Assembly (NCBI GenBank): GCA_006969905.1
Contig: CP030887.1
Location: forward strand, 2,592,730-2,656,729
DNA from: Balneolaceae bacterium
GTDB lineage: Bacteria > Bacteroidota > Rhodothermia > Balneolales > Balneolaceae
Direction: 5' to 3'
DNA: 64,000 bases
Part shown: positions 1 to 8,181 of the stretch, piece after piece
Position numbering within the stretch: the first letter of the stretch is position 1
Layout of the letters: the number at the start of each line of letters is the position of its first letter
Made by a program: the position numbers and the translations under genes
The notes under the pieces: model-generated
What the model was told of the DNA's origin: nothing
The model's database searches: none
Seen by the model: the letters and a program-made list of their open reading frames with translations, nothing else

Positions 1-861
1 GTGCTTTATGATGGCTATGCAGATGATTACGAGATCTTTATTATGAATCCTGATGGCTCAGGCCAGGTCAATATTTCGAATAACCCGGGTGTTGATTGGG
101 TTTATCATGCCTATGAGGATAAGTTGTATTTCATTTCGGACCGGGATTCAACCAAGCGAAAATATTTTCTTTATGAAATGAACTGGGATGGCACCGAAGT
201 GAGAAAGGTTACCGATTTCCTGGTACACGATTCATGGTTCAATAGCAGGAATGATGGGAAGGAGCTATTGGTGGTACCAAATTTTGGTGAGGAAGCGCCC
301 AGGGATATTTTCATTATTGATTTAGAAGGGAATGTTCTTGATCGGCTAACTGATGATGAGCATCATAACAATGATCCTGCTTTTTCACCGGATGGAAAGC
401 ACATAGCATTCAGATCGTATCGTACAGGTCTGGACGAATTGTTTATAATGAACGCAGATGGAAGTGAGCTTCGGCAGGTTACAACTTACCCGGAAGACGA
501 TACCACATCGCTGGATTGGGAATACCATGCAGGCCCCCCGCAATGGGCAGATTCAACAACACTGAGTTATGTTTCTAAGAAAAAAAATAACTACAGCATT
601 TTCACAATAGACATTAATACTCTTGAAGTTTCACAGATTACCCCTGATACAACGGATAGGGGTAACTTTACGAATGAAGGGTGGCACAGTTGGTCAAAAG
701 ACGGGAGTAAGCTGGTACTAAATTCTACCGACTGGAAAGGGAACTACGACATTTACTCTATGGATAAAAATGGCAATGACATGGAGCGCCTGATGGAAAC
801 TGAATGGTATGAACAGGCACCTCTTTTTGTATATCCGACCAAACCTACAAGTGAAGACTAG
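1..861 (+). CDS. TolB-like beta-propeller protein (5' end outside window)
   Basis: The frame is open from the first base, so only the C-terminal 286 residues are visible and the real start lies upstream. PD40/TolB-type blades recur: FIMNPDG near residue 13, FSPDGKHIAF near 128, LFIMNADG near 147 and IYSMDKNG near 251. These repeats are typical of periplasmic or secreted six-bladed propellers that bind proteins or carbohydrate; some occur in DPP-IV/TolB-like proteins. No catalytic domain follows, since the frame ends just after the last blade. The exact role cannot be read from this fragment. A 45-bp stem-loop follows the gene. Confidence 0.7.
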   Translation: MLYDGYADDYEIFIMNPDGSGQVNISNNPGVDWVYHAYEDKLYFISDRDSTKRKYFLYEMNWDGTEVRKVTDFLVHDSWFNSRNDGKELLVVPNFGEEAPRDIFIIDLEGNVLDRLTDDEHHNNDPAFSPDGKHIAFRSYRTGLDELFIMNADGSELRQVTTYPEDDTTSLDWEYHAGPPQWADSTTLSYVSKKKNNYSIFTIDINTLEVSQITPDTTDRGNFTNEGWHSWSKDGSKLVLNSTDWKGNYDIYSMDKNGNDMERLMETEWYEQAPLFVYPTKPTSED

Positions 862-917
862 CTGGCTTTGCTGTAGATTTTAGCTAATTCATTGATAATT
901 TCAGCTATGAAATGAAT

Positions 918-962
918 AGGGTCATCCTGAATCAAGTTCAGCACATGGTTCAGGATGACCCT
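918..962. repeat. Stem-loop of dispersed repeat type, possible bidirectional terminator
   Basis: AGGGTCATCCTGAA at 918-931 pairs perfectly with its inverse at 949-962 around a 17-base loop. It lies between two convergent genes, so it could end transcription from both sides, although it has no long T tract. Related GTCATCCTGAA/TTCAGGATGAC arms recur in other gaps of this window. Confidence 0.6.
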
Positions 963-1059
963 GTCTGATTTTGTTTGAGTTATTATAACAGCTCCCTCAT
1001 CGAATTGGCAAACATTTAGAGCGATGAGAAAATAGTATCCAGGTTGTAACTTGAACCGG

Positions 1060-1671
1060 CTAAAGCTTTAGGTCGAGGTTAATTCTTTCTGCTTCTTCTT
1101 TTTGCGTGAGAGGCCACAAAATCCCCGCTAACAATATTAATATACCAATGCCAAACATAATCCAGGCTATGGTTTTATAACTGTCCATAAGCCCTGTCAT
1201 ACTTAACATGTTGTTAAAGTCATGGGCAGATTTTGGAAGGTTTCCTATCAGCGGAAGTTGTCGTAAGAAAGCATCGGCACAATAAGCAGCGCTATCCAAC
1301 CAGCAAAAGCCTAACCAGTAAAGGGAAAACTGTGCAGTGAACTGTTGCTTGTTGATCCATGCGACCACAAAAATGGCAAAAGGGATGAGCATCTGAAGTA
1401 AGGTTCCTCCCAAAATGGTCAGGAACCTCCATCCAAATAAGCCAAAAATGGTATGTCCTGCTTCATGGATAATTAGGGTAAGGTTATCCATCAGGAAGTA
1501 GAGAATATTGAATAGTGCTACATGATCGTAGTTAACCGCAAAGAATACATTAAAGCGTAATGCCCACCAAAATTGCTTTATAATAAACCAGCTGCAAAAT
1601 ACCAGCAGGATGGATAACCACCATTTCTTTAAGAACCCGAATATCTGATCAGAATCAATCTTCCGGTTCAT
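1060..1671 (-). CDS. Integral membrane protein with HEAGH metalloprotease-like motif
   Basis: About 203 residues with five or six hydrophobic segments. The segment NLTLIIHEAGHTIFGLFGWR carries an HExGH motif next to a membrane span, as in M50-type intramembrane zinc proteases and their inactive relatives. A second metal ligand site (such as the M50 NxxPG/LDG motif) is not obvious, so activity is uncertain. I start at the ATG at 1671 rather than the upstream in-frame TTG at 1710, which would lie deeper inside the preceding glycosyltransferase. With this start the two genes overlap by 17 bases, suggesting coupled translation. The function is unknown. Confidence 0.6.
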   Translation of the reverse strand: MNRKIDSDQIFGFLKKWWLSILLVFCSWFIIKQFWWALRFNVFFAVNYDHVALFNILYFLMDNLTLIIHEAGHTIFGLFGWRFLTILGGTLLQMLIPFAIFVVAWINKQQFTAQFSLYWLGFCWLDSAAYCADAFLRQLPLIGNLPKSAHDFNNMLSMTGLMDSYKTIAWIMFGIGILILLAGILWPLTQKEEAERINLDLKL

Positions 1672-2686
1672 GCCCTGGTAGTTGATGGAAATATTTTTTG
1701 CCACGTACAAAGTAGTTCCAGATAACAGAAAAACGGGTTTTTCCTGGAAGATTTTTTGGCTTGGGAAGTTTAATGGCTTGCCTTTTAGAATGAACCTTCA
1801 ACAAACCTGATACAAAATGAAGATGGGCTTCAGCTATAGCTCCAACATTCCTGAAATCCTTACTAAACATAGTTTTGAAAGCGGCAATTATATCCAGCAA
1901 GAATCGAACAGGAAACCGGAAGAAGAGTTCAGAGGTACTGTAGTTCTTCCAAAGCATAAACAGGTTGTTACGGAAATTGTAGTATACCTTACGGGGTGAA
2001 CCCATAGCCAGAGAGCCTCCACCCAGGTGATAAACCGTGCTATCAGGGGTATAAACTATTTTTTGATTGGCACGATGCACTCTCCAGCACAGGTCAATTT
2101 CTTCCATATGAAATTCAAAATCTTCATCAAATCCACCGAGCTCAATAAAAAGGTTTTTTTTAATAGCTAAAGCTGCTCCGCTTGCCCAAAAAATTTCAGA
2201 AGGGGTATCAAACTGTCCTTTATCTTCTTCCACAGTTTCAAGAATGCGTCCCCTGCAGAAAGGATAACCGTATTTGTCGATGAAGCCCCCAGCTGCACCT
2301 GCATATTCAAATTCATTTTTGCGTTCATATGCAAGCATTTTAGGTTGTACTGCGGCTATATCATCATTTTGTTCAAAGGCTTTGTTTATACCATGCAGCC
2401 AATCTGTGGGGACTTCCACATCGTTATTGAGAAATAAAAGGATTTCTTTACTTGCGAAAGGCACTGCCCGGTTATTACCCCCGCAATAGCCGTAGTTATC
2501 ATCAAAGGTGGCAATAATGATCTCAGGGTAATGTTCCGTAAGCCATTCTTTGGTACCATCATCAGAAGCATTGTCAGCAATAATGATTTCAAAATCAGGA
2601 TAATCGGTAGCAGCAACAGAGGGCAGAAAGGTTTTGAGGTGATGTAACCCGTTCCAGGTAACAATAATGATGCTGAATCCTTTCAA
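1655..2686 (-). CDS. Family 2 glycosyltransferase (rhamnosyltransferase-like)
   Basis: A 343-residue GT-A fold protein. The N-terminus FSIIIVTWNG is the classic GT2 first strand, DNASDDGT near residue 38 binds the nucleotide, and FLNNDVEVP near 90 is the metal-binding DxD equivalent. GGFDEDFEFHMEEIDLCWR near 186-204 is the acceptor/ED-x-D region of WbbL-like rhamnosyl/glycosyl transferases. It probably adds a sugar to a cell-surface glycan. The only usable start is TTG at 2686, because an in-frame stop lies just upstream. It overlaps the HEAGH membrane protein and is divergent from the phosphoesterase at 2791. Confidence 0.85.
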   Translation of the reverse strand: MKGFSIIIVTWNGLHHLKTFLPSVAATDYPDFEIIIADNASDDGTKEWLTEHYPEIIIATFDDNYGYCGGNNRAVPFASKEILLFLNNDVEVPTDWLHGINKAFEQNDDIAAVQPKMLAYERKNEFEYAGAAGGFIDKYGYPFCRGRILETVEEDKGQFDTPSEIFWASGAALAIKKNLFIELGGFDEDFEFHMEEIDLCWRVHRANQKIVYTPDSTVYHLGGGSLAMGSPRKVYYNFRNNLFMLWKNYSTSELFFRFPVRFLLDIIAAFKTMFSKDFRNVGAIAEAHLHFVSGLLKVHSKRQAIKLPKPKNLPGKTRFSVIWNYFVRGKKYFHQLPGHEPED

Positions 2687-2790
2687 AGAATGATTAGTTA
2701 TTTCAAATGTTGACTAATGATGTAGGAGAAGTTAAGAAAATGTCTTTTCTTTAATTCAGTGTTTTAACAGCAGGATGATACCAAAAAAGA

Positions 2791-3294
2791 ATGATCAAAA
2801 TAGGGCTTATTTCGGATACCCATAGCTATCTGGACCCTCAGGTTTTCGACTATTTTTCGGACAGAGACGAGATTTGGCATGCCGGTGATTTCGGGAAGAT
2901 AGAGATTGCCGATCAGCTTAAAGAAGTAGCACCCCTGGTTGGTGTATATGGCAATATTGACGGGAAAGATATTCGTGCTGAATACCCTTTGCATCAACGT
3001 TTTAAGCGGGAAGGACTGGATATCTGGATGACGCACATTGGGGGTATTCCGGGCCGTTACTGCATTCCTATTCGTGAAGAAATTGAAAACAATCCGCCTG
3101 AACTTTTTGTATGCGGGCATTCGCACATTCTCAAAATTGCCCGTGACCAGGAATTAAATAAAATGCTGTATATGAACCCCGGAGCAGCCGGGCGGCATGG
3201 TTTCCAGGAAGAAAGAACCGTGGTTCGTTTTTCTATCGCAAAGGGTAAAGTGAAAGATGTGGAAGTGATTAACCTGGGCAGCAGGGCAGAATAG
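2791..3294 (+). CDS. YfcE/MJ0936-family metallophosphoesterase
   Basis: A 167-residue calcineurin-like phosphoesterase of the short YfcE type. All metal-binding blocks are present: SDTH (9-12), GDFG (32-35), GNID (54-57), TH (81-82) and GHSH (109-112). These proteins are cytosolic, Mn/Mg-dependent phosphodiesterases, usually with unknown natural substrate. The length fits the family and the ATG start has no competitor. It stands alone, transcribed away from the glycosyltransferase. Confidence 0.9.
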   Translation: MIKIGLISDTHSYLDPQVFDYFSDRDEIWHAGDFGKIEIADQLKEVAPLVGVYGNIDGKDIRAEYPLHQRFKREGLDIWMTHIGGIPGRYCIPIREEIENNPPELFVCGHSHILKIARDQELNKMLYMNPGAAGRHGFQEERTVVRFSIAKGKVKDVEVINLGSRAE

Positions 3295-3436
3295 TTTTCT
3301 GCTTTTGTTTTGATGCTAAATAAAGCAGAGAAAACGGGTATTTCTTTTTGTTTATCAACAACTTCAAGATTTCTTAAAAGCATCTATCCTCAGCATGTCC
3401 CATTAACTTCTACAATCCTGAGTGGGGGCAAGGACT

Positions 3437-3525
3437 GTCATTCCTGCGAAAGCAGGAATCTAGATCGATTTAAAGAGCAGAACCCTTTGAGCAATCCAGA
3501 TCTTGGGCATACGCCACGAAATGAC
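3437..3525. repeat. Dispersed palindromic repeat, family A, in the 3295-3678 gap
   Basis: The element starts GTCATTCCTGCGAAAGCAGG (a short hairpin with CCTGC/GCAGG arms). It ends in a GGGCATACGCCACGAAATGAC-like half, so the whole unit has GTCATT...AATGAC-type inverted ends. A related half follows to about 3560. The rest of the 384-base gap shows no credible gene; the one open frame (3310-3561) runs through the repeat and has no recognisable protein. Confidence 0.75.
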
Positions 3526-3678
3526 AACAATGTTGCCATGCTGAATCATATGCTGAAATGAGCCTGTGCAGAACTCCGGGTGATATTGTAACAATAGTCT
3601 ACACCTTCAGTAGAAGGCCTGAACTTATTCACCCCAAATCCACCTCTTTTTAAAGCAGGATTTTTTTTATTCTTTCGG

Positions 3679-4926
3679 GTGATTTTTTCCAGGAACGAAT
3701 ACGATATAATACACTACTATAAACTTGTGATCCGAATTTTTACACTTTTACTTTGCACTGCTGTAATATCCGTGTTTCACCAGTCGTGTTCTGAAATCAA
3801 ATCCCAGCCTCACGCTCCGAAAACCGAGGTGAGTTTAGTAGATGATTCTCTTAACCTATTTCTGAGTAGTTTTGAGCAATCCTTTGAGGAAGGGTTAAAT
3901 TATAAGCGCATTCCGGGTGCTGCAGTTGTGATTGTTAAAGATGGCCGGGTTGTGTTCCAAAAGGGTTTTGGAATAAGAGAAAAAGGAAATCCTGCAAGGG
4001 TAGATGAACATACTGTATTCAGGTTGGGGAGCGTATCCAAAGGTTTTGCATCGGTATTAGCAGGTGCGTTAAAAGAAGAAGGATTATTGAGTTGGGATGA
4101 GCCTGTTTCGAGCTACCTGGAAGAATTCAAACTAAATAATCCCGAGCAAACCCACCGGGTTCAGGTAAAACATATCCTGTCACACACGTCAGGACTTCCA
4201 CGCCATGCTTATACAAATTTGGTGGAAGACGGGCTTTCCCTGGAACGTATTATTCCCAGGTTGCAAAATGTTCCGCTAATTGCGAAGGAGGGAGAACAGC
4301 TGGCTTACCAGAATGCAGCATACTCGGTCATTGAAAAAGTACTGGAAGCCCAAACGGATACCGGTTTCAATTCATTACTTGATGATAAACTATTTGAACC
4401 TTTGGGAATGGTCAACTCCTCCTCAAGCCACAATGGAATTGCTTCTTCAGCTAATAAAGCCATGCCACATGTGTACCACTCACGAGCAAGGGGGAGAGTT
4501 TCTATTCCTATATCAAAAAAATATTACAATGCGGTTTCCTCAGGTGGAATTAACGCTTCCGCAGCTGACATGGGGAAATGGCTGCTCCTGATGACGGGTG
4601 AATATCCGGACATTATTTCCGGGGAAACCCTGGATGAAATTTATGAGCCTATGGCAACTATAAATAACCGAAGATTCAGTAGGTATTGGGAGGGAGTCAA
4701 TAAATCTCATTACGGGTTGGGGTGGAGAGTGCTTGATAATCACGGCCAACGAATTGTATACCATGGAGGATATGTAAACGGTTATCGCAGTGAAATTGCT
4801 TTTGCTCCTGATGATAACCTGGGTATCTGCATCCTCATTAATGCTAATTCCCGTTATCCGCTGGAAGTTATTCCCGGTTTCTTCAATCACTTTAAGAGTG
4901 ATTCTTTATCAGTAATTACAGACTGA
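3679..4926 (+). CDS. Serine hydrolase, beta-lactamase (class C/AmpC-like) family, exported
   Basis: A penicillin-binding/beta-lactamase-fold hydrolase of 415 residues if started at the GTG at 3679. It has the catalytic triad signatures S118-V-S-K121, Y210-Q-N and H362-G-G. The N-terminus has a hydrophobic stretch ending VFHQSC near residue 37, which may be a poor lipobox, so it is probably exported and perhaps membrane-anchored. A GTG at 3727 is an alternative start giving a shorter signal peptide. This family includes esterases, D-aminopeptidases and carboxypeptidases; antibiotic hydrolysis cannot be inferred. Repeat-filled gaps flank it on both sides. Confidence 0.85.
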   Translation: MIFSRNEYDIIHYYKLVIRIFTLLLCTAVISVFHQSCSEIKSQPHAPKTEVSLVDDSLNLFLSSFEQSFEEGLNYKRIPGAAVVIVKDGRVVFQKGFGIREKGNPARVDEHTVFRLGSVSKGFASVLAGALKEEGLLSWDEPVSSYLEEFKLNNPEQTHRVQVKHILSHTSGLPRHAYTNLVEDGLSLERIIPRLQNVPLIAKEGEQLAYQNAAYSVIEKVLEAQTDTGFNSLLDDKLFEPLGMVNSSSSHNGIASSANKAMPHVYHSRARGRVSIPISKKYYNAVSSGGINASAADMGKWLLLMTGEYPDIISGETLDEIYEPMATINNRRFSRYWEGVNKSHYGLGWRVLDNHGQRIVYHGGYVNGYRSEIAFAPDDNLGICILINANSRYPLEVIPGFFNHFKSDSLSVITD

Positions 4927-4955
4927 TTCCTTGTCGCGAAAATTGAGAAGCTTAG

Positions 4956-5078
4956 GTCATTCCTGCCTGTCCGTCGTACAGACACTTTGGAAGGCGGGCG
5001 AAGGCAGGAATCCGGATATTCGTAGAATCGGAAGCATAGAGAAATAATCCGGATTTCGGGCATACGCCGCGAGATGAC
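4956..5078. repeat. Dispersed palindromic repeat, family A, expanded copy
   Basis: It begins GTCATTCCTGCC and ends GCCGCGAGATGAC, with an enlarged central hairpin: CTTTGGAAGGCGGGCG plus a cctgtccgtc arm. This is the same family as the copies at 3437, 6369 and 7456. A trailing TTGAACTATGTACTGAACTT segment follows, as in other copies. The 4927-5200 gap holds nothing else recognisable. Confidence 0.7.
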
Positions 5079-5200
5079 GACAATGTTGAACTATGTACTG
5101 AACTTGAGTCAGCATCTTTAAGGAATGAATATAAATTATAACACCACCTTATTATATTCATCCGGTTAGCCCGTTCTATATCGCTTTCGGGAATTCTACT

Positions 5201-6337
5201 ATGAAAAAATTTCTTCATCTACTCAAAATTACTATGACTGTTTTTATCAGTATCGTTGTGGTGCTTGTTATTGCTACCTTTTTTTACATGCGCCAGGCTA
5301 AATTTGGAAAAGCTCCTTCCGGCGAACATCTTGAGCAGATATCATCCTCTCCGAATTTTAAAGACGGGATATTTCTGAACCTTTCTTTTACCCCTGATCT
5401 GAGTGAGGGCTATTCCTATTGGAGCATTCTCTATAACCAGTTTTTTGTGAAACATCCGAGAACTGCCCCGGAAGACACCTTGCCCTCTGAGAAAACGGAC
5501 TTGTTTGCTTTGGGTGAAGATGAAAATGTACTCATCTGGTTTGGACACTCTTCTTACTACATACAGCTTGATGGCAAAAAGATTTTGGTGGACCCGGTAT
5601 TCAGTGGGAATGCCTCTCCAATTCCGGGAACGGTTAAGGCTTTTCCGGGTACTGATGTATACACTCCGGATGATATTCCTGAGGTGGATTACCTGGTTAT
5701 CAGCCACGATCATTACGATCACCTGGATTATAAAACCATTACTGCACTGGAAGGAAAGGTTAAGCAGGTAATTTGTGGGTTGGGAGTAGGCTCTCATTTT
5801 CGTTACTGGGGTTATGCCGATGAAAAAATCTCTGAAAAAGACTGGAACCAGGCTTTTGAGGTGGATTCAGGATTCACCATTCATACTTTGCCGGCCCGCC
5901 ACTTTTCCGGGCGTGGTTTTTCTTCCAAGAATACATTGTGGGCTTCGTACCTGATTGAATCTCCATCCATGAAGATTTATGTGGGAGGGGATAGTGGGTA
6001 TGATTCCTTCTTTGCAGAAATAGGAGATAAGTTTGGGCCTATTGATCTTGCCATATTAGATAACGGGCAGTATAACGATGCCTGGAAGGAAATCCATCTG
6101 CATCCGGATCAGGTATTACAAGCTGCCCGTGACCTGAAAGCCAAGCAGCTTTTCCCGGTTCACTCCTCTAAGTTTGTGTTGGCAGTACACCCCTGGGATG
6201 AGCCGCTGAATGAAGTTACCAGACTCAACCAGGAAAGCGAAACCTCGATTTCTTTATTTACTCCCTTGATTGGTGCCAAGAACAATCTGGACAGCAGCGA
6301 TACTTCCTTTGGATTCTGGTGGGAGGGAATTGAGTAG
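5201..6337 (+). CDS. Metallo-beta-lactamase-fold hydrolase, NAPE-PLD/UlaG-like, membrane-anchored
   Basis: A 378-residue protein with an N-terminal membrane anchor (residues 8-29), then a metallo-beta-lactamase domain. LIWFGHSSYYIQLDGKKIL and DPVFSGNASP (131-140) resemble the N-acylphosphatidylethanolamine phospholipase D branch. The metal motif is S-H169-D-H-Y-D173-H174; GGDSGYD near 265 and a C-terminal HSSKF histidine complete the site. The likely reaction is phosphodiester or ester hydrolysis of a lipid-like substrate at the periplasmic face. This is inferred from family resemblance only. The gene is monocistronic between repeat blocks. Confidence 0.85.
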   Translation: MKKFLHLLKITMTVFISIVVVLVIATFFYMRQAKFGKAPSGEHLEQISSSPNFKDGIFLNLSFTPDLSEGYSYWSILYNQFFVKHPRTAPEDTLPSEKTDLFALGEDENVLIWFGHSSYYIQLDGKKILVDPVFSGNASPIPGTVKAFPGTDVYTPDDIPEVDYLVISHDHYDHLDYKTITALEGKVKQVICGLGVGSHFRYWGYADEKISEKDWNQAFEVDSGFTIHTLPARHFSGRGFSSKNTLWASYLIESPSMKIYVGGDSGYDSFFAEIGDKFGPIDLAILDNGQYNDAWKEIHLHPDQVLQAARDLKAKQLFPVHSSKFVLAVHPWDEPLNEVTRLNQESETSISLFTPLIGAKNNLDSSDTSFGFWWEGIE

Positions 6338-6368
6338 GTAGAGTGTCATCCTGAGTGGGGCAAGGATT

Positions 6369-6470
6369 GTCATTCCTGCGAAAGCAGAAATCCGGATTTC
6401 GGGCATACGCCGCGAGATGACCTTATGGAGGGTAAACCGGCAAGATTTTCGGCAGTAGCCTCAGAATGAC
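6369..6470. repeat. Left ~100-bp direct repeat (family A) flanking the GC-rich gene
   Basis: It runs from GTCATTCCTGCG to CTCAGAATGAC. It is almost identical, in the same orientation, to the copy at 7456-7558, including the stretch TATGGAGGGTAAACCGGCAA and the GGCAGTAGCCTCAGAATGAC end. A further GTCATCCTGAACCATGTGCTGAA segment follows to about 6513. Confidence 0.8.
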
Positions 6471-6567
6471 AGGACCGATGTCATCCTGAACCATGTGCTG
6501 AACTTGATTCAGTATCCTTTCAGGATCTTAAGAACTTGCACAAGTGGGTAGCTTGTGCTGGTTAAAG

Positions 6568-7266
6568 TCATTCCTGCGAGGGCAGACGGGATAAAGCGTC
6601 TTCGAAGCGCCGCATTGGCTCGTTGCCGTAAAAGACATCTACGGGTGTCGCTCCCCTACCAGGTGGGACGAACACGAACGTTGGTGTACCGTTGGCACCG
6701 TAGCTCCCGCCCAGCCTGATGTCGACCATAATGAGTGGAGCAACAGCGTCGCGCACGTAGCAGTCTCGGAAGGCTTCGAGTGGGAGTTCCGCCTCGCGGG
6801 CGTAATGCTCGAAGGTGGGGTATGGGTCGCGCAGAACGCGCCAGTTCGCCATGCCATCGAACAGGCTCTCCAGCATCGCCTCGAAGCCCGAACGGTCAGC
6901 GACGCCACCTGCACAGAGGGCTGCCTTGGCACCATGGTAGCCACGCATTAAGCGTGGGATAGGTGTAAAGCGGTACACGAAGTTGGCGCGGTCGGAGAGC
7001 AGTGTGTAGAGCGAGTCCTTGCGTGTGAGGTGAAAACTTCGACATGATCCGCATGCCGGGTCAGCAAACTCGTGGACGGTCGCGCGGAGTGCGTCGGTTC
7101 CATAGGTGCGGGCGGCGTCGGCACGACGGAGTAGATCAGCATCTGCGCGAACACTATCGGCCGCCGTTTGCGCGAGGGTGTCAGTCGGCACGAGAAGCAA
7201 GATGAAAAGCATGCTTAAAGAGAGCAACTTCGGTATCAAACGGGAGAATGAGTGGAGTGAAATCAT
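6568..7266 (-). CDS. DsbA-like thioredoxin-fold protein, GC-rich, probably acquired
   Basis: A 232-residue protein with an N-terminal signal segment (hydrophobic 12-29, then LAQ as a likely cleavage site). The thioredoxin-fold part has EFADPACGSC with the redox pair C72-G-S-C75 and a cis-proline loop GTPTF (P195), as in DsbA/DsbG-like periplasmic thiol oxidoreductases. Base composition is strikingly richer in G and C than in all neighbours, with many GCG/CGC codons, so recent transfer from a high-GC relative is likely. The last codons and the TGA stop fall inside a family A repeat (CCTCGCAGGAATGAC on the minus strand). Substrate and partner (a DsbB-like protein) are not visible here. Confidence 0.75.
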   Translation of the reverse strand: MISLHSFSRLIPKLLSLSMLFILLLVPTDTLAQTAADSVRADADLLRRADAARTYGTDALRATVHEFADPACGSCRSFHLTRKDSLYTLLSDRANFVYRFTPIPRLMRGYHGAKAALCAGGVADRSGFEAMLESLFDGMANWRVLRDPYPTFEHYAREAELPLEAFRDCYVRDAVAPLIMVDIRLGGSYGANGTPTFVFVPPGRGATPVDVFYGNEPMRRFEDALSRLPSQE

Positions 7267-7455
7267 AGGATGTATCTGGGGTTTGAAGATTTGTTACCGC
7301 TTGGCAACGGATATTCTATCAATCGGCAGACTGGGCGGCACAAGTTCTCGGTTTTTATAGAAGTAACTGAATATTTTTATTGCTCACAAGCTTTACAACT
7401 ATCCTTGTTGGAGTTTTTACACTGATGAAGATCAGGGAATTGAACAGGGAGTAAT

Positions 7456-7558
7456 GTCATTCATGCGAAAGCAGGAATCCGGATCTCGGGCATGCGCCGC
7501 GAGATGACGTTATGGAGGGTAAACCGGCAAGATTTTTCGGCAGTAGCCTCAGAATGAC
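7456..7558. repeat. Right ~100-bp direct repeat (family A) flanking the GC-rich gene
   Basis: It matches 6369-6470 nearly base for base in direct orientation. GTCATGCTGAACTCGATTCAGCATC follows at about 7568-7592, parallel to the tail of the left copy. Between this copy and the upstream end of the DsbA-like gene (7267-7455) I see no other gene. Confidence 0.8.
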
Positions 7559-7615
7559 AATTTTGACGTCATGCTGAACTCGATTCAGCATCTGTATAGA
7601 TAAGGAATGCAATTT

Positions 7616-7738
7616 GAAGCAGAGCTTCAGAGAAGGCATCACGCAGCAGAGCTGCGTAACGAGGTTAAAACTGAGAGCAGAAAGTGATGGAAGTCAGGAG
7701 ACTTCCTGTTCTTGTACTTTTAAGTCTCAGACTTTAAA
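7616..7738. repeat. Cluster of four short perfect hairpins
   Basis: Four small palindromes lie in 120 bases: GAAGCAGAGCTTC (7616-7628), CGCAGCAGAGCTGCG (7642-7656), GGAAGTCAGGAGACTTCC (7689-7706) and AAGTCTCAGACTT (7722-7734). The last two also fall in the candidate attC of the second cassette. They may be a second palindromic repeat family or cruciform arms of the recombination site. Confidence 0.6.
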
Positions 7739-7759
7739 GATCAGGCGGGCTTGTTATGT
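7654..7759 (-). other. Candidate second attC site, degenerate (cassette 2, 3' end)
   Basis: On the minus strand, the R'' core TAGCAACATAAC begins at the stop codon of the 7762-8169 gene. It is the exact complement of the 5' junction of the same cassette (GTTATGTTGCTA, 8188-8177), as expected for an excisable circle. A plausible R' core GTTACGC ends the site at 7660-7654. The outer arms pair only imperfectly (TTAAAACTGAGA with TCTCAGACTTTAA), so the 3' half may be degraded or replaced by other hairpin repeats. Confidence 0.5.
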
Positions 7760-7761
7760 TG

Positions 7762-8169
7762 CTATTTATCGTCAAACATGGACTCAACATACCTATACAG
7801 TCGTTTTTCAAATCCTTCGCAAAGTTTCCAAAACTTGGAATCAATTTTTTCTAGAAAAACATCAATTTCGTCTCCCATTTCCATTAATTGATTATTACGC
7901 TCATTAATGTCTACTGGTACACCATTCTTAAATTTTTGATTAACAGAAAGCATTAAGTTCATAATTTCTGTTTCACCTAGGTAGTTTAGATCTTCTATTG
8001 TTTCGGAATTGTACATACCACCATGATTTATATAATGATCAACTATTCCATCTGTTGTTAATGGTTCCAGATTGAACCAAACTCGCTCTTCTTTGGTAAG
8101 AGAAGAAATGTCTTCATATCCTCGGTCAACAATATCTTCCCACACATCTTGTAATTCTTCTCTGCTCAT
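7762..8169 (-). CDS. Cassette-borne small acidic protein, DUF4375/DMP19-like
   Basis: A 135-residue, AT-rich, acidic protein. The stretch NHGGMYNSETIEDLNYLGE near residues 48-66 resembles the NGGF...YYNETIEAL core of the DUF4375/DMP19 (DNA-mimic-like) family. That assignment comes from pattern recognition and is moderate. The start codon lies 13 bases inside the cassette and the TAG stop lies in the R'' core site, the compact layout of integron gene cassettes. It has no visible promoter of its own, so it may depend on read-through or be silent. DMP19-type proteins can act as anti-restriction or regulatory DNA mimics, but a role here is inference. Confidence 0.65.
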   Translation of the reverse strand: MSREELQDVWEDIVDRGYEDISSLTKEERVWFNLEPLTTDGIVDHYINHGGMYNSETIEDLNYLGETEIMNLMLSVNQKFKNGVPVDINERNNQLMEMGDEIDVFLEKIDSKFWKLCEGFEKRLYRYVESMFDDK

Positions 8170-8181
8170 AAGTGTTTAGCA

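Noticed and set aside
3310-3561. Small open frame of 83 codons
   Set aside because: It reads through a dispersed palindromic repeat and has no plausible protein character.
3679-4926. Antibiotic-resistance beta-lactamase
   Set aside because: The triad motifs are shared by many esterases and peptidases of this fold and nothing in the context points to resistance.
6639-7154. Overlapping long frames in the GC-rich segment
   Set aside because: High GC makes several frames open by chance; only the frame with the signal peptide and CGSC thioredoxin motif is credible.
3437-7558. CRISPR array
   Set aside because: The repeated units are irregularly spaced, of different lengths, palindromic and scattered between genes; no regular spacers and no cas genes.
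7614-7907. Plus-strand open frame across hairpins and the cassette gene
   Set aside because: It is antisense to the cassette gene and is composed of repeat sequence; the minus-strand gene fits the attC layout much better.
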